From Ferdinandcohnia sp036962705 (GTDB lineage Bacteria > Bacillota > Bacilli > Bacillales > Bacillaceae_L): a stretch of DNA of 64,000 bases. Positions 7,801-15,248 of the stretch are shown piece by piece. Made by a program: the position numbers and the translations under genes. The stretch lies in contig NZ_JBALOQ010000009.1 in the NCBI RefSeq assembly GCF_036962705.1, positions 62,001-126,000 on the forward strand, given 5' to 3'. Within the stretch, counting starts at the first letter, position 1. Every line of letters starts with the position of its first letter. Below the pieces are notes generated by a model, which made no database searches, was not told the origin of the DNA, and saw only the letters and a list, made by a program, of their open reading frames with translations.

Positions 7801-9915
7801 GTAATTGGTTATCATACTACTTTTGGTGAGTCTAAACCATCAAACCAGATTACAGAGAAAATTGTCTACCCAATTATGCAACCACCTGTCGCAAGCTTGA
7901 AGCTTTTAAGCGACACAAGTGTAAGAATTACCTGGGATTTCGTAACCTATGCAAATGGATACAACATTTATGAAATTATTGATGGCGAGCCAGTTTTAAT
8001 AGTTGAAAAGGTTAATAACCTATCTTATACAATTAATAATCTTTCATATGCAAATCATGAATATATAGTAACTTCATATAGTAATTCATTTGGAGAATCA
8101 GCTCAGTCGAATGTCGTACTTGCTAAATTAATTATCGATGAAGAAGCACCTGTTTCATCAATTGATGCACCGACTGATTGGGTTAATGAGAGTGTTGATG
8201 TTAAACTAACTGCTACTGATAACGAGGTAGGTGTTGAAAAAACATTCTATTCTCTAAATAATGGAGAATTCGTTGAAGGGACTACCTTCTCTATTAATGA
8301 GGAAGGTCTTCACAAGGTTTCTTATTACTCTGTTGATAAAGTCGGTAATACTGAAAAGGTAAAAACAGCTGAAGTGAAAATCGACAAAACCAAACCAACA
8401 ACATTATCAAATGTAGAAGATGTTTGGAACAATAAGGATTTCCAAGTAGAACTAACAGCTTCCGACAACTTAAGTAATATTGCTAAAACATTCTATTCAT
8501 ATGATGGTCTTACTTTTGTAGAAGGCGCAAGTTTTACTGTTAAAGAAGAAGCAGAAAATTATATTTTCTTCTATAGCATTGACCAAGCAGGGAATAAAGA
8601 AAAGGTCCAGGTTGTTGAAGTTAAAGTGGACAAAACAGCACCAATTACAACTTCTGATGTCCAAAAGGCATGGAGCAACAAAGATGTTCAGGTTGAATTA
8701 ACAGCAACAGACAACCTAAGTGGCTTAGCACAAACCTTCTATGCTTTAAATGGCTCTGAATATGTAGAAGGAACAAGCTTAACAGTAAGTCAAGAAGGAA
8801 TAAATGAAGTTTCATTCTACAGTGTTGACGTAGCAGGAAATGTAGAAGATATCCAAACAGTACAAGTTAAGATCGACAAAACAGCACCAGTGACAACAAC
8901 AAACGTTGAAAATGTGTGGTCTAACGAAGACGTACAGGTTGAGTTAACAGCAACAGACAACCTAAGTGGCGTAGCCCAAACATTCTATGCCATAGACGGC
9001 TCTGAATTTGTAGAAGGAACAAGCTTAACTGTAAGTGAAGAAGGCATAACCGAGATATCAGTCTACAGTGTTGACCAAGCTGGAAATGTTGAAGAAATCC
9101 AAATAGTACAAGTCAGAATTGACAAAACAGCACCAGTGACAACATCAAATGTACTAGATGTTTGGAACAACAATGACTTCCAACTAGAACTAACAGCAAC
9201 AGACAATCTAAGCGGTGTAGCCCAAACATCCTATTCCATAAACGGATCCGAGTTTGTAGATGGTACAAGCTTAACAGTAAGTGAAGAAGGTATTACCGAA
9301 GTATCATTCTACAGTGTAGATAACGCTGGTAATAAAGAAGAAGCCCAAACAGTACAAGTTAAAATCGACAAAACTTTACCAACCATTGACCTAGACGTAG
9401 CAGACGAATATGCGCTAGGAACAGATTTGAAATTAGCATATACTGCATCTGATAATCTATCTGGAATAGCACATGAACAAATGACTGTTAATGGTCAAAT
9501 TGTTCAAAACGGTGGAAATGTTTCATTCGATCGACCAGGAAAATATGCAATTGAAGTTGAAGCAACAGACCATGCTGGATGGACAACAAAGGTTACAAAA
9601 ACGATCCTTGTTTATATTCCGGCAACCGTTGAAGTATTGCCTAAGGTTATGAATGGAAACAAAGGTGATTTCACAGTTCAAGTATCGTTACCAATGGGTT
9701 ATAGCTCTAAAGACTTTGATTTAGATGAAGTGACCCTTAATGGAGTTTCAGCTCTTACATCAAACAAAGGCTATTACCAACAGGCGAAAAAAGGCCAATT
9801 CAAATTTGAACGACAAGACTTCTTCTGGGTTCGTGGTCAAATGATTATGAACTTCGAAGGGAAACTAGGAGAATTTGTTGTAAAAGGCCAAGCAGAGGTA
9901 AAAGTAATTAAATAA
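4831..9915 (+). CDS. Large secreted protein with 12 fibronectin-III-like and 5-6 OmpL47-type repeats
   Basis: The protein has 1694 residues. Residues 1-31 form a Sec signal peptide (basic start, hydrophobic core, GNALAS). About 12 repeats of roughly 90 residues follow, each with NGND-(I/V)-x-L-x-W, an A-x-x-Y-N-(I/V)-Y-Q core and a S-x-RFGES ending, fibronectin type III in character. From about residue 1110 come five repeats with the pattern TATDNLSG...FYS.NG.EFVEG...VDKAGN, like OmpL47-type beta domains, then one related domain. A final domain of about 100 residues contains FFWVRGQMIMNFEG. There is no LPXTG, SLH or C-terminal membrane helix, so anchoring is unclear. The riboswitch upstream suggests an adhesin or matrix protein under c-di-GMP control. 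DNA of the OmpL47-type repeats is nearly identical between copies, so copy number may vary. Confidence 0.85.
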   Translation: MKKILKRNVTFLALLLMVVQLFFPLGNALASGSMLPPSDISYQEVTPDDIKLNWNSVYGAIGYNIYEITDGQLILKDKVNSNSYLMKDLPEGTYTFVISTLNSDGESGPSAPISFTVTYPEMVEPSNLSFKISNGNNVVLSWDALKYAESYNLYQVSEDGQLTLLASPTKNTHTITNVAEGNYQYAVSAVNSLYGESPVSAQIPAEVVHPEMETPSNFKYSITNGNDVTFSWTSVPFTTEYRLYKITDNGKELIEKTDKTSIKLTNVAPGSYKYEVQSYSDRFGESNGGEVLAVVVNEITMEAPANFSYQLLNLNDIKLTWNSAPNATSYKIYQIIDGEKVLKSTVSTTTTTYSKSEAGEYEFEIHSYNARFGESLEGSRVSLTIDHVEMQAPSKVTSYVKNGNDVVLEWEPTSNTTNYYVYQVKNDGSKVNVRTLSSTSTTTTFGNMAEGNYKYVVHSYSSRFGESAVGTETTVSVVHPEMTAPTNVTKTMKSETSFSLEWDAVEHATSYKIYQIENGEKVLNATTISTNRTFSNMSAGDYTYEIYSLSSKFGESKVGTQVSVTVEGLTIKAPTDLKYEIRNGNDIFLSWTGAEFATNYNVYQVIDGEKVLLKNSSSITTTISNQPEGDYHFVVHSNSTIHGESKFGAEILANLVHPKMEKPAKPSYVLLNGNDIRLSWEKAEYADSYNLYEVMGEQKELVKKDITSNSYQVSNVSEGKHSYVVHSVSKRFGESVEGSLVSLEVIHPTMQAPENLTTNILYGNDIQLKWTASDYAKNYNVYQIIDGKKVLQRTITGTSVTFTNQPEGDYEYEVHSSSDRFGESPESSAISLTLIHPIMKTPENVTNSISNGNNIVLKWNSAEFATGYNLYQIIDGDKVFQRKVGGTSFTFSNMPEGEYEYVVHSYSDRFGESPESSSIELTLIWPEVQPTQLMGVVSDVNNITLTWSTAEWASRYRVYQITNDSRKLIYDGTARSQKVYNLTEDTHSFEVIGYHTTFGESKPSNQITEKIVYPIMQPPVASLKLLSDTSVRITWDFVTYANGYNIYEIIDGEPVLIVEKVNNLSYTINNLSYANHEYIVTSYSNSFGESAQSNVVLAKLIIDEEAPVSSIDAPTDWVNESVDVKLTATDNEVGVEKTFYSLNNGEFVEGTTFSINEEGLHKVSYYSVDKVGNTEKVKTAEVKIDKTKPTTLSNVEDVWNNKDFQVELTASDNLSNIAKTFYSYDGLTFVEGASFTVKEEAENYIFFYSIDQAGNKEKVQVVEVKVDKTAPITTSDVQKAWSNKDVQVELTATDNLSGLAQTFYALNGSEYVEGTSLTVSQEGINEVSFYSVDVAGNVEDIQTVQVKIDKTAPVTTTNVENVWSNEDVQVELTATDNLSGVAQTFYAIDGSEFVEGTSLTVSEEGITEISVYSVDQAGNVEEIQIVQVRIDKTAPVTTSNVLDVWNNNDFQLELTATDNLSGVAQTSYSINGSEFVDGTSLTVSEEGITEVSFYSVDNAGNKEEAQTVQVKIDKTLPTIDLDVADEYALGTDLKLAYTASDNLSGIAHEQMTVNGQIVQNGGNVSFDRPGKYAIEVEATDHAGWTTKVTKTILVYIPATVEVLPKVMNGNKGDFTVQVSLPMGYSSKDFDLDEVTLNGVSALTSNKGYYQQAKKGQFKFERQDFFWVRGQMIMNFEGKLGEFVVKGQAEVKVIK

Positions 9916-9925
9916 TTATTAAGAG

Positions 9926-9968
9926 GGCAGCCAAATTTAGTATTTACTAAATTTGGATGCCTTTTAAG
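9926..9968 (+). terminator. Terminator after the repeat protein
   Basis: CCAAATTTAGT and ACTAAATTTGG form a long stem, extended by GGCA/TGCC, followed by TTTTAAG. It starts 10 bp after the stop codon. Confidence 0.85.
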
Positions 9969-10093
9969 TTTCTTTTTATCAAAAATATCACACACACTTG
10001 GAGCTAGAATAATAGTTAGAGCAATTCAGTTTTATATATGCACCATTGCTCAAATAAGCAAGCTACAGTAATAATTCCCCTCCATTTTCATCC

Positions 10094-10132
10094 ATAAAAA
10101 AGTGGAGAGTCAGTAAAAGATCACTGCTCTCC
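10094..10132 (-). terminator. Terminator of the glcG/fdhA minus-strand operon
   Basis: On the minus strand GGAGAG-AGT / ACT-CTCTCC form an imperfect stem (10104-10132) followed by ACTTTTTTATGG. It lies 27 bp beyond the stop of the GlcG-like gene. Confidence 0.7.
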
Positions 10133-10158
10133 AAGGTTTTCAATGTAGTTCTATTTTA

Positions 10159-10581
10159 TTATTGATGCACCACGATATTATCAAACACTCGAACCCCAGC
10201 CTCTGCCACTTGAACATCATGAGGAACCGTACTACCGCTGACACCTACAGCTCCTACCACTTTTCCATCACTGACAAGAGGGATTCCGCCGCCGAATACG
10301 ACAAGGCGACCGTTGTTTGTTGTGTTCAACCCATAAAGTTCAGCTGCAGGAACCGTTGCGTCGGCTAAGTTTGAAGTTGGCATTTTTAATGCTACAGACG
10401 TCCAAGCCTTATTTTGGGCAATGTCAATGCTGGCTAACCAAGCATCATCCATCCGGTGAACCGCAATTAGATTTCCACCTTCATCCACGACTGAAATCAC
10501 CATGGAAACTCCAATTTTTTTTGCTTCTTCTTCTGCACCTGCAATTATCTTTTTCGCTACATCTAACGTGATTTTACTCAT
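10159..10581 (-). CDS. GlcG/HbpS family protein (DUF336)
   Basis: The protein has 140 residues, full length for the family. Family features are visible: MSKITLDVAKKIIAGAEEEA, VVDEGGNLIAVHRMD, NKAWTSVALKMPT, FGGGIPLV and a GAVGVSGST loop near the C-terminus. Members include the haem-binding HbpS of Streptomyces and GlcG of glycolate operons. Their biochemical role is often unknown, and no catalytic function can be assigned. A strong AGGAGG site precedes the ATG. It follows the dehydrogenase gene by 21 bp, so the two are probably co-transcribed and share a metabolic role. Confidence 0.85.
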   Translation of the reverse strand: MSKITLDVAKKIIAGAEEEAKKIGVSMVISVVDEGGNLIAVHRMDDAWLASIDIAQNKAWTSVALKMPTSNLADATVPAAELYGLNTTNNGRLVVFGGGIPLVSDGKVVGAVGVSGSTVPHDVQVAEAGVRVFDNIVVHQ

Positions 10582-10602
10582 AACAACGCCTCCTAATTTT
10601 AT

Positions 10603-11820
10603 TTATTTACTTAAAAATCCATGAGGATCAATGACAAATTTCTTGGAAGCTCCTTGATCAAATTCAGCGTATGCAGCTGGTGCTTGATCTAAGGAAATCA
10701 GAGTTGCATTTACAGCTTTCGCAATTTGCGCTCTTCCACTTAGGATCGCCATCATTAAGTCGCGGTGATATTTCATCACTGGTGTTTGGCCAGTCACGAA
10801 AGTATGTGCTTTCGCCCAACCAAGACCCAAACGAACTTTTAAGGTACCGATTCTCGCATCCTCATCGACACCACCTGGATCACCTGTAACATATAGACCT
10901 GGAATACCAAGTCGGCCACCGGCACGGGTAACTTCCATAATTGAGTTTAATACCGTAGCAGGTGCTTCGCCGGCACCAGCACCATGTCCGTGTGCTTCAA
11001 AACCAACACAGTCAATTGCACAATCCACCTCTGGAATTCCCAGAATTTGCTCGATTTGCTCGCCGAGATCTGGATGCTCTCTAAGGTTTACAGTTTCACA
11101 GCCAAAGCTTCTCGCTTGTGCAAGTCGCTCATTATTTAAGTCACCAACGATTACAACAGAGGCGCCTAGAAGTTGAGCTGAATGGGCAGCAGCTAAGCCT
11201 ACAGGACCAGCTCCAGCAACATATACTGTAGAACCAGGCTTCACGCCAGCACTCACCGCACCGTGATAACCTGTCGGAAATATATCAGAAAGCATTGTTA
11301 AATCAAGAATTTTTTCTAAAGCTTGATCTTTATCTGGAAATTTCAGCAATTGGAAGTCTGCATAGGGAACCATGACATACTCGGATTGTCCACCAACCCA
11401 TCCTCCCATGTCCACATAACCATATGCAGAGCCAGGGCGATCTGGGTTCACATTTTCGCAAATATGTGTGTGTTGTTCTTTACAACTACGGCAACGACCG
11501 CAAGCAATATTAAAAGGAACGGATACAAGATCCCCTTTTTTAATAAACTCGACATCGCGTCCTACTTCAATGACTTCACCTGTAATTTCATGACCAAGTA
11601 CAAGTCCCTCTGGAGCAGTTGTCCGCCCCCGAACCATGTGCTGATCACTTCCACAAATATTGGTTGTAATGACTTTTAGAATAACTCCATGCTCACACTT
11701 ACGACCGATATTTAAAGGATTTACCCCCGGCCCATCTCTAAGGATTAAGTCTGGATAGCTAATATCTTCAATACCTACACGTCCTGGACCTTTGTAAACT
11801 ACAGCTCTGTTTCCTGCCAT
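10603..11820 (-). CDS. fdhA: Zinc-dependent, glutathione-independent formaldehyde dehydrogenase
   Basis: The protein has 405 residues. The start is the ATG at 11820, which has GGAGG 8 bp upstream; an upstream in-frame ATG at 11835 lacks a site. Medium-chain alcohol dehydrogenase features are seen: NICGSDQHMVRG (catalytic zinc Cys), GHEITGEV, the structural zinc ligands in CGRCRSCKEQHTHIC, and the NAD-binding loop VYVAGAGPVGLAAA. The long insertions, including PDRPGSAYGYVDMGGW, match the Pseudomonas putida FdhA type, which oxidises formaldehyde to formate (or dismutates it) with tightly bound NAD. It is divergent from an HxlR-type gene whose relatives sense formaldehyde, which supports detoxification. 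Activity on other aldehydes cannot be excluded. Confidence 0.85.
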   Translation of the reverse strand: MAGNRAVVYKGPGRVGIEDISYPDLILRDGPGVNPLNIGRKCEHGVILKVITTNICGSDQHMVRGRTTAPEGLVLGHEITGEVIEVGRDVEFIKKGDLVSVPFNIACGRCRSCKEQHTHICENVNPDRPGSAYGYVDMGGWVGGQSEYVMVPYADFQLLKFPDKDQALEKILDLTMLSDIFPTGYHGAVSAGVKPGSTVYVAGAGPVGLAAAHSAQLLGASVVIVGDLNNERLAQARSFGCETVNLREHPDLGEQIEQILGIPEVDCAIDCVGFEAHGHGAGAGEAPATVLNSIMEVTRAGGRLGIPGLYVTGDPGGVDEDARIGTLKVRLGLGWAKAHTFVTGQTPVMKYHRDLMMAILSGRAQIAKAVNATLISLDQAPAAYAEFDQGASKKFVIDPHGFLSK

Positions 11821-11949
11821 TCTTCTTTCCTCCAATCTTTTTACGCAAATAAGAGATTTTAGATTTTATAGGATGATTCCTAAAATTTCCTATCTTACAT
11901 TCAATTCTAAAAATCTTTTATTTGGAAGAACGCACTTTTTTGTGAGAAG

Positions 11950-11976
11950 ATTACTTAAAGGTTACTTTTGGACTTG
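11950..11976 (+). promoter_or_regulatory. Candidate HxlR operator in the divergent promoter region
   Basis: Two direct copies of the word TTACTT occur 14 bp apart (ATTACTTAAAG then GGTTACTTTTGG) between fdhA and the hxlR-like gene. HxlR regulators bind direct or inverted repeats upstream of the genes they control. A third copy, AAAGGTTACTTAAAA, is at about 12402 after the regulator gene. This is a motif-level guess. Confidence 0.35.
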
Positions 11977-11995
11977 AGGGAGGGAAAAGAAACTT

Positions 11996-12355
11996 ATGGA
12001 TGATTTACGGAGGGAAGTCAGAAAAAAACTTGAGAATGGTGAATTTAATTGTGAAAAGGAATTGACCTTATCGATTATTAGCGGCAAATGGAAGATTACG
12101 ATTATTTACTATTTAGGAACGGATGGTCCATTACGTTTTAGTGAAATAAAACGGTTATCTCCGAAAATAACACATAAGGTGTTAACGACTCAGGTTCGAG
12201 AGTTGGAGGAAGATGGGATTGTTCATCGGAAAGTATACCCCGAGGTTCCCCCAAGAGTGGAATATACATTAACAGAATTAGGCCGAAGCTTAATGCCCAT
12301 TGTTTTCATGATGTACGATTGGGGAAAAGATAATATAAAATCCTTCACTAATTAA
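11996..12355 (+). CDS. hxlR: HxlR-type transcriptional regulator, probable formaldehyde sensor
   Basis: The protein has 119 residues with a winged-helix HTH_HxlR domain over nearly the whole length. The segment FNCEKELTLSIISGKWK and the later GIVHRKVYPEVPPRVEYTL closely resemble B. subtilis HxlR, which activates the ribulose monophosphate pathway for formaldehyde fixation. In that protein the single N-terminal cysteine of the NCEKE motif senses formaldehyde, and the same cysteine (Cys19) is present here. Here the divergent neighbour is a formaldehyde dehydrogenase rather than hxlAB. A GGAGGG site is 11-12 bp before the ATG. Confidence 0.85.
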   Translation: MDDLRREVRKKLENGEFNCEKELTLSIISGKWKITIIYYLGTDGPLRFSEIKRLSPKITHKVLTTQVRELEEDGIVHRKVYPEVPPRVEYTLTELGRSLMPIVFMMYDWGKDNIKSFTN

Positions 12356-12768
12356 AGAGATCGCCTGTTCGAGAGTTTAACGCAAGTCTATGACATTTAA
12401 AAAAGGTTACTTAAAAATCCAATATTTGGACATACTACTACTGAAGAATTCTTCAAGCAATATCATCTTAGAAACCACACAAGTATCATTCATAACTCAC
12501 CTTAGACAGGCATATATTTTTACACCTACACATATTCTTTACAAATTTACATTAAAAGCAGAATAAGAGCAGCGGTAGGGATTACTATGTCCATTTTTTG
12601 GTAGGACGATGTACTTGTCTCAGCGAACCACCAGCGACGCAAAACTGCGGTGGGACAGCAAAATGAGGGACAAAGAAGCTCTCCATGCGTCGCAATCCAC
12701 CCCGGGACAAAGGACCTGTCCCCATACCCCAGAAATTCACATTTTCTTCATATTTTCTTTACAAAAAA
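12356..12768. other. Intergenic stretch between hxlR and the hpf promoter
   Basis: I see no gene. At 12634-12641 GCGACGCA is inverted by TGCGTCGC at 12686-12693, and GGGACAAAGGACCTGTCCC lies at 12704-12722, so the middle is a structured repeat. The remainder is AT-rich without clear signals. Confidence 0.5.
12626..12724. repeat. Palindromic REP-like repeat with GGGACA core
   Basis: CCACC...GCGGTGG, the GCGACGCA/TGCGTCGC inverted pair and GGGACA...TGTCCC are nested within about 100 bp. The GGGACA-N-TGTCCC core recurs at 2190, 17762, 28657 and 37106. Such elements are widely dispersed in Bacillaceae and can be mobilised by REP-associated transposases; no transposase gene is in this window. Confidence 0.5.
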
Positions 12769-12798
12769 GCAGGAATTGGGGAGGGGTGTGTTGAATTA
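12769..12798 (+). promoter_or_regulatory. Sigma-H promoter of hpf
   Basis: GCAGGAATT (12769-12777), a 12-bp spacer, and GTTGAATTA (12790-12798) match the sigma-H consensus RnAGGAwWW-N11/12-RnnGAATww at every defined position. B. subtilis hpf (yvyD) is likewise transcribed by sigma-H, which supports the call. Confidence 0.8.
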
Positions 12799-12929
12799 GT
12801 ACTTATAACCTTAATTAAAAGAGGTTATATTGTTTCACAGGTTGGAAACTCTAAAGAGGGTCTAGGCTGTGTCCAATGCATTACGAAAGACTAGTGCATG
12901 CTAGTCAAGTTAAAAGGAGGAGTTCATGT

Positions 12930-13487
12930 ATGAATTACAACGTTCGTGGTGAAAACATTGAGGTAACTCCAGCATTGCGAGAGTATGTTGAGAAGAAACT
13001 TGGTAAGCTTGAACGCTATTTTGACAGCACTCCAGATGCAAATGTAAATGTTAACTTAAAAGTAAATAATGCAAAGGATCAAAAAATAGAGGTTACGGTT
13101 CCGATGCCGCAGCTCTTGCTTCGTGCAGAGGAATCTCATGAAGATATGTACGCGGCAATCGACGTTGTGACAGATAAGCTTGAGCGTCAAATCCGTAAGC
13201 ATAAAACAAAAGTCAACCGCAAGCTTCGTGAAAAGGGGTCTACCAAAGCGATGTTTACTAATGGTGGAGCTGGAACGGCAACAGCTGTTCAGGATGCAGA
13301 GGATGAGGATTACGAATTAGTTCGTACGAAGCGTTTTGATTTGAAGCCGATGGATAGTGAAGAAGCGATTCTACAAATGAATATGCTTGGACACAACTTC
13401 TTCGTTTTCACAAACGCAGAGACGAATACTACAAATGTCGTGTATCGCCGTAAGGATGGCAAATACGGCATCATCGAACCTAGTTAA
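12930..13487 (+). CDS. hpf: Long-form ribosome hibernation promoting factor
   Basis: The protein has 185 residues. The ATG at 12930 has AAAGGAGG 8 bp upstream; the in-frame ATG at 12876 is a poor start. The N-terminal S30AE/YfiA domain (about 1-100) begins MNYNVRGENIEVTPALREYV and binds the 30S decoding region. A linker follows, then the C-terminal dimerisation domain (about 125-185) with VRTKRFDLKPMDSEEAILQM and a FFVFTNAETN segment. The two-domain long form dimerises 70S ribosomes into inactive 100S particles in stationary phase. Its sigma-H promoter fits that use. Confidence 0.97.
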   Translation: MNYNVRGENIEVTPALREYVEKKLGKLERYFDSTPDANVNVNLKVNNAKDQKIEVTVPMPQLLLRAEESHEDMYAAIDVVTDKLERQIRKHKTKVNRKLREKGSTKAMFTNGGAGTATAVQDAEDEDYELVRTKRFDLKPMDSEEAILQMNMLGHNFFVFTNAETNTTNVVYRRKDGKYGIIEPS

Positions 13488-13500
13488 ATAACGAATTTCC

Positions 13501-13538
13501 AAGAGCGCAGTCTAATCGATTAGACTGCCTCTTTTTTG
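13501..13538 (+). terminator. Terminator after hpf
   Basis: AAGAG-C-GCAGTCTAATC and GATTAGACTGC-CTCTT form a near-perfect 16-bp stem followed by TTTTTT. Confidence 0.92.
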
Positions 13539-13775
13539 AAAAAAATGCACATATTTTTCAATGACTGAATCCAGGACCATCGGCTCTCTGGTCTAGCCAA
13601 TCGCTTTGGAGGATTAAAAGCACCATTTATTAGCCTCGTTTTATGCTTGTCTCACCTTGTGCTTTTTTAAAAAATAGGGGAAATCCCCCATAGCCAAAAT
13701 CTTTCACATCGTAGATAATACAAATGCACAGGCAACTCGTAAGCCTACCGAATTTTCAATGAAGCAGGGATATCT

Positions 13776-14843
13776 ATGACTACCATTTTACAACCAACCC
13801 TTTCTAATATTGCGATCATTTTGTTCATGTATTTATGTATGAGTAACCTGGTTACGAATCGAAAATCGATTAACAAGTATCTATTTTCAGCGATCGTTCT
13901 TATCCTCACCTCGGCATGCGTGATTTTTCTATTTTATTTGCCGATCTCCTATGAGGGCTACCAGTTTGATCTTCGCCTTGTTCCTTTGGTGATCTTCACC
14001 CTTCTGTTGGGGTGGAAGCATGCGATCCCTGCCCTTGTTATAGCGGTTAGCTGGAGGCTCGGCATGGGTGGAGTGGGAGCTATGCCAGGCGTGATATTCG
14101 GCATGATTCTTCCTGTTTTACTGGCTCTTCTTTTTCATAAAAAAGATCGAGCGATGCCAAGCCCGATTATGTTGGTTGTTATTGTGACGGCTTGTTGGCT
14201 AGTATCTGATTTGCCGATTCTTTTTCTTATGCCAAAAGGCACGGATGTGTTCGGTGAAATCTATCTCGTGCGGATATTGGCACTCCAGGTGTCCGCGTTT
14301 ATTCTATATTTTTTCATTTACCAGCTAGACAGAGAAGTGGTGCTGAAACGAAAACTAAGGTTTTATGCGGAACGTGACCCTTTGACTGGGCTTTATAATA
14401 TGCGTTATTTTGAAAATCGAATTAAAAAAGGGACAAGCTCTCATCAAACATACATCGTAATGATTGATATTGATCATTTTAAAAAAATCAATGATACATA
14501 TGGCCATCTTCATGGTGATTCGGTATTAAAAAATGTGGCGACTACGCTATCGAGACTCATTCCGCCACGCCATTCCTTACTCGGACGCTATGGTGGTGAG
14601 GAGTTTATTCTATTATTAGAAGTGGATTCGAAGGAACATTTAAAGAGCATTGTTTCTGGGATTTGGAGCGGGATTGAACATACACCGTTTTATGTGGAAG
14701 ACCAGAAGCTCCAAGTAACGGTATCGATTGGTGTTTCTGAACTCACTGACTCTTCAAAGCTCTATCAAGCGATCGAAAAAGCGGACAATTCCTTGTATGC
14801 ATCGAAGCAAAATGGCCGGAATCAAGTTAGCTATGCGATGTAG
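13776..14843 (+). CDS. Membrane diguanylate cyclase, 5TM-5TMR_LYT plus GGDEF
   Basis: The protein has 355 residues. Residues 1-185 contain about five or six membrane helices with the 5TM receptor pattern (ISYEGYQFDLRLVPLVIF, then glycine-rich GLGMGGVGAMPG-like loops). A GGDEF domain follows from about 200, with YAERDPLTGLYNMRYFE, DIDHFKKINDTYGHLHGD and the active-site RYGGEEF at about 270-276. The enzyme should condense two GTP to c-di-GMP. The position of the RxxD inhibitory site reads PRHS instead, so product inhibition through that site is unlikely. It sits between hpf and secA, where B. subtilis has no gene, about 9 kb from a c-di-GMP riboswitch. Confidence 0.93.
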   Translation: MTTILQPTLSNIAIILFMYLCMSNLVTNRKSINKYLFSAIVLILTSACVIFLFYLPISYEGYQFDLRLVPLVIFTLLLGWKHAIPALVIAVSWRLGMGGVGAMPGVIFGMILPVLLALLFHKKDRAMPSPIMLVVIVTACWLVSDLPILFLMPKGTDVFGEIYLVRILALQVSAFILYFFIYQLDREVVLKRKLRFYAERDPLTGLYNMRYFENRIKKGTSSHQTYIVMIDIDHFKKINDTYGHLHGDSVLKNVATTLSRLIPPRHSLLGRYGGEEFILLLEVDSKEHLKSIVSGIWSGIEHTPFYVEDQKLQVTVSIGVSELTDSSKLYQAIEKADNSLYASKQNGRNQVSYAM

Positions 14844-15245
14844 TGGGATGAGTAATTACCTTTTACAGTTCGTTTTGTTACTTTGGGGATTTATTTCTTT
14901 CAATGTGGGACGAGTTTTTAGAACTAAAACGTTGGAAAATCGATTTAACCTAGTTGGTTTGATTTATCCCGCATGAACGGGCAGGAAAACCCCCACTGAT
15001 TGAAGTTTCACTTTGTCCGAAAATCTAGGTATCTTGTTGAAGATGGCAAGATGCTTTTTTAAAATAGATTTTACTGGTGGGGATGCCTTTGTCGAATCCC
15101 CTCACATCACGAAACCCGATATTATTTTACCCTTGTCCTATTTAGTGGTAAAATAGAAGATATTTCGTTTTAGCCCTAATTTACATTTTTTTTGCATATG
15201 ATTCAGCCGATCGGCTGATGTGAATTTAACAATAGAGGAGCGTAC
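14844..15245 (+). other. Intergenic stretch between diguanylate cyclase and secA
   Basis: No gene is evident. A stem GTATCTTG (15029-15036) / CAAGATGC followed by TTTTTT ends at about 15060 and looks like the terminator of the cyclase gene. No clear promoter for secA was recognised. The secA ribosome site GAGGAG is at 15235-15240. Confidence 0.55.
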
Positions 15246-15248
15246 ATG

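Noticed and set aside
12876..12929. Longer hpf start at 12876
   Set aside because: No ribosome site, and the family N-terminus MNYNVRGENIEV begins at 12930 behind AAAGGAGG.
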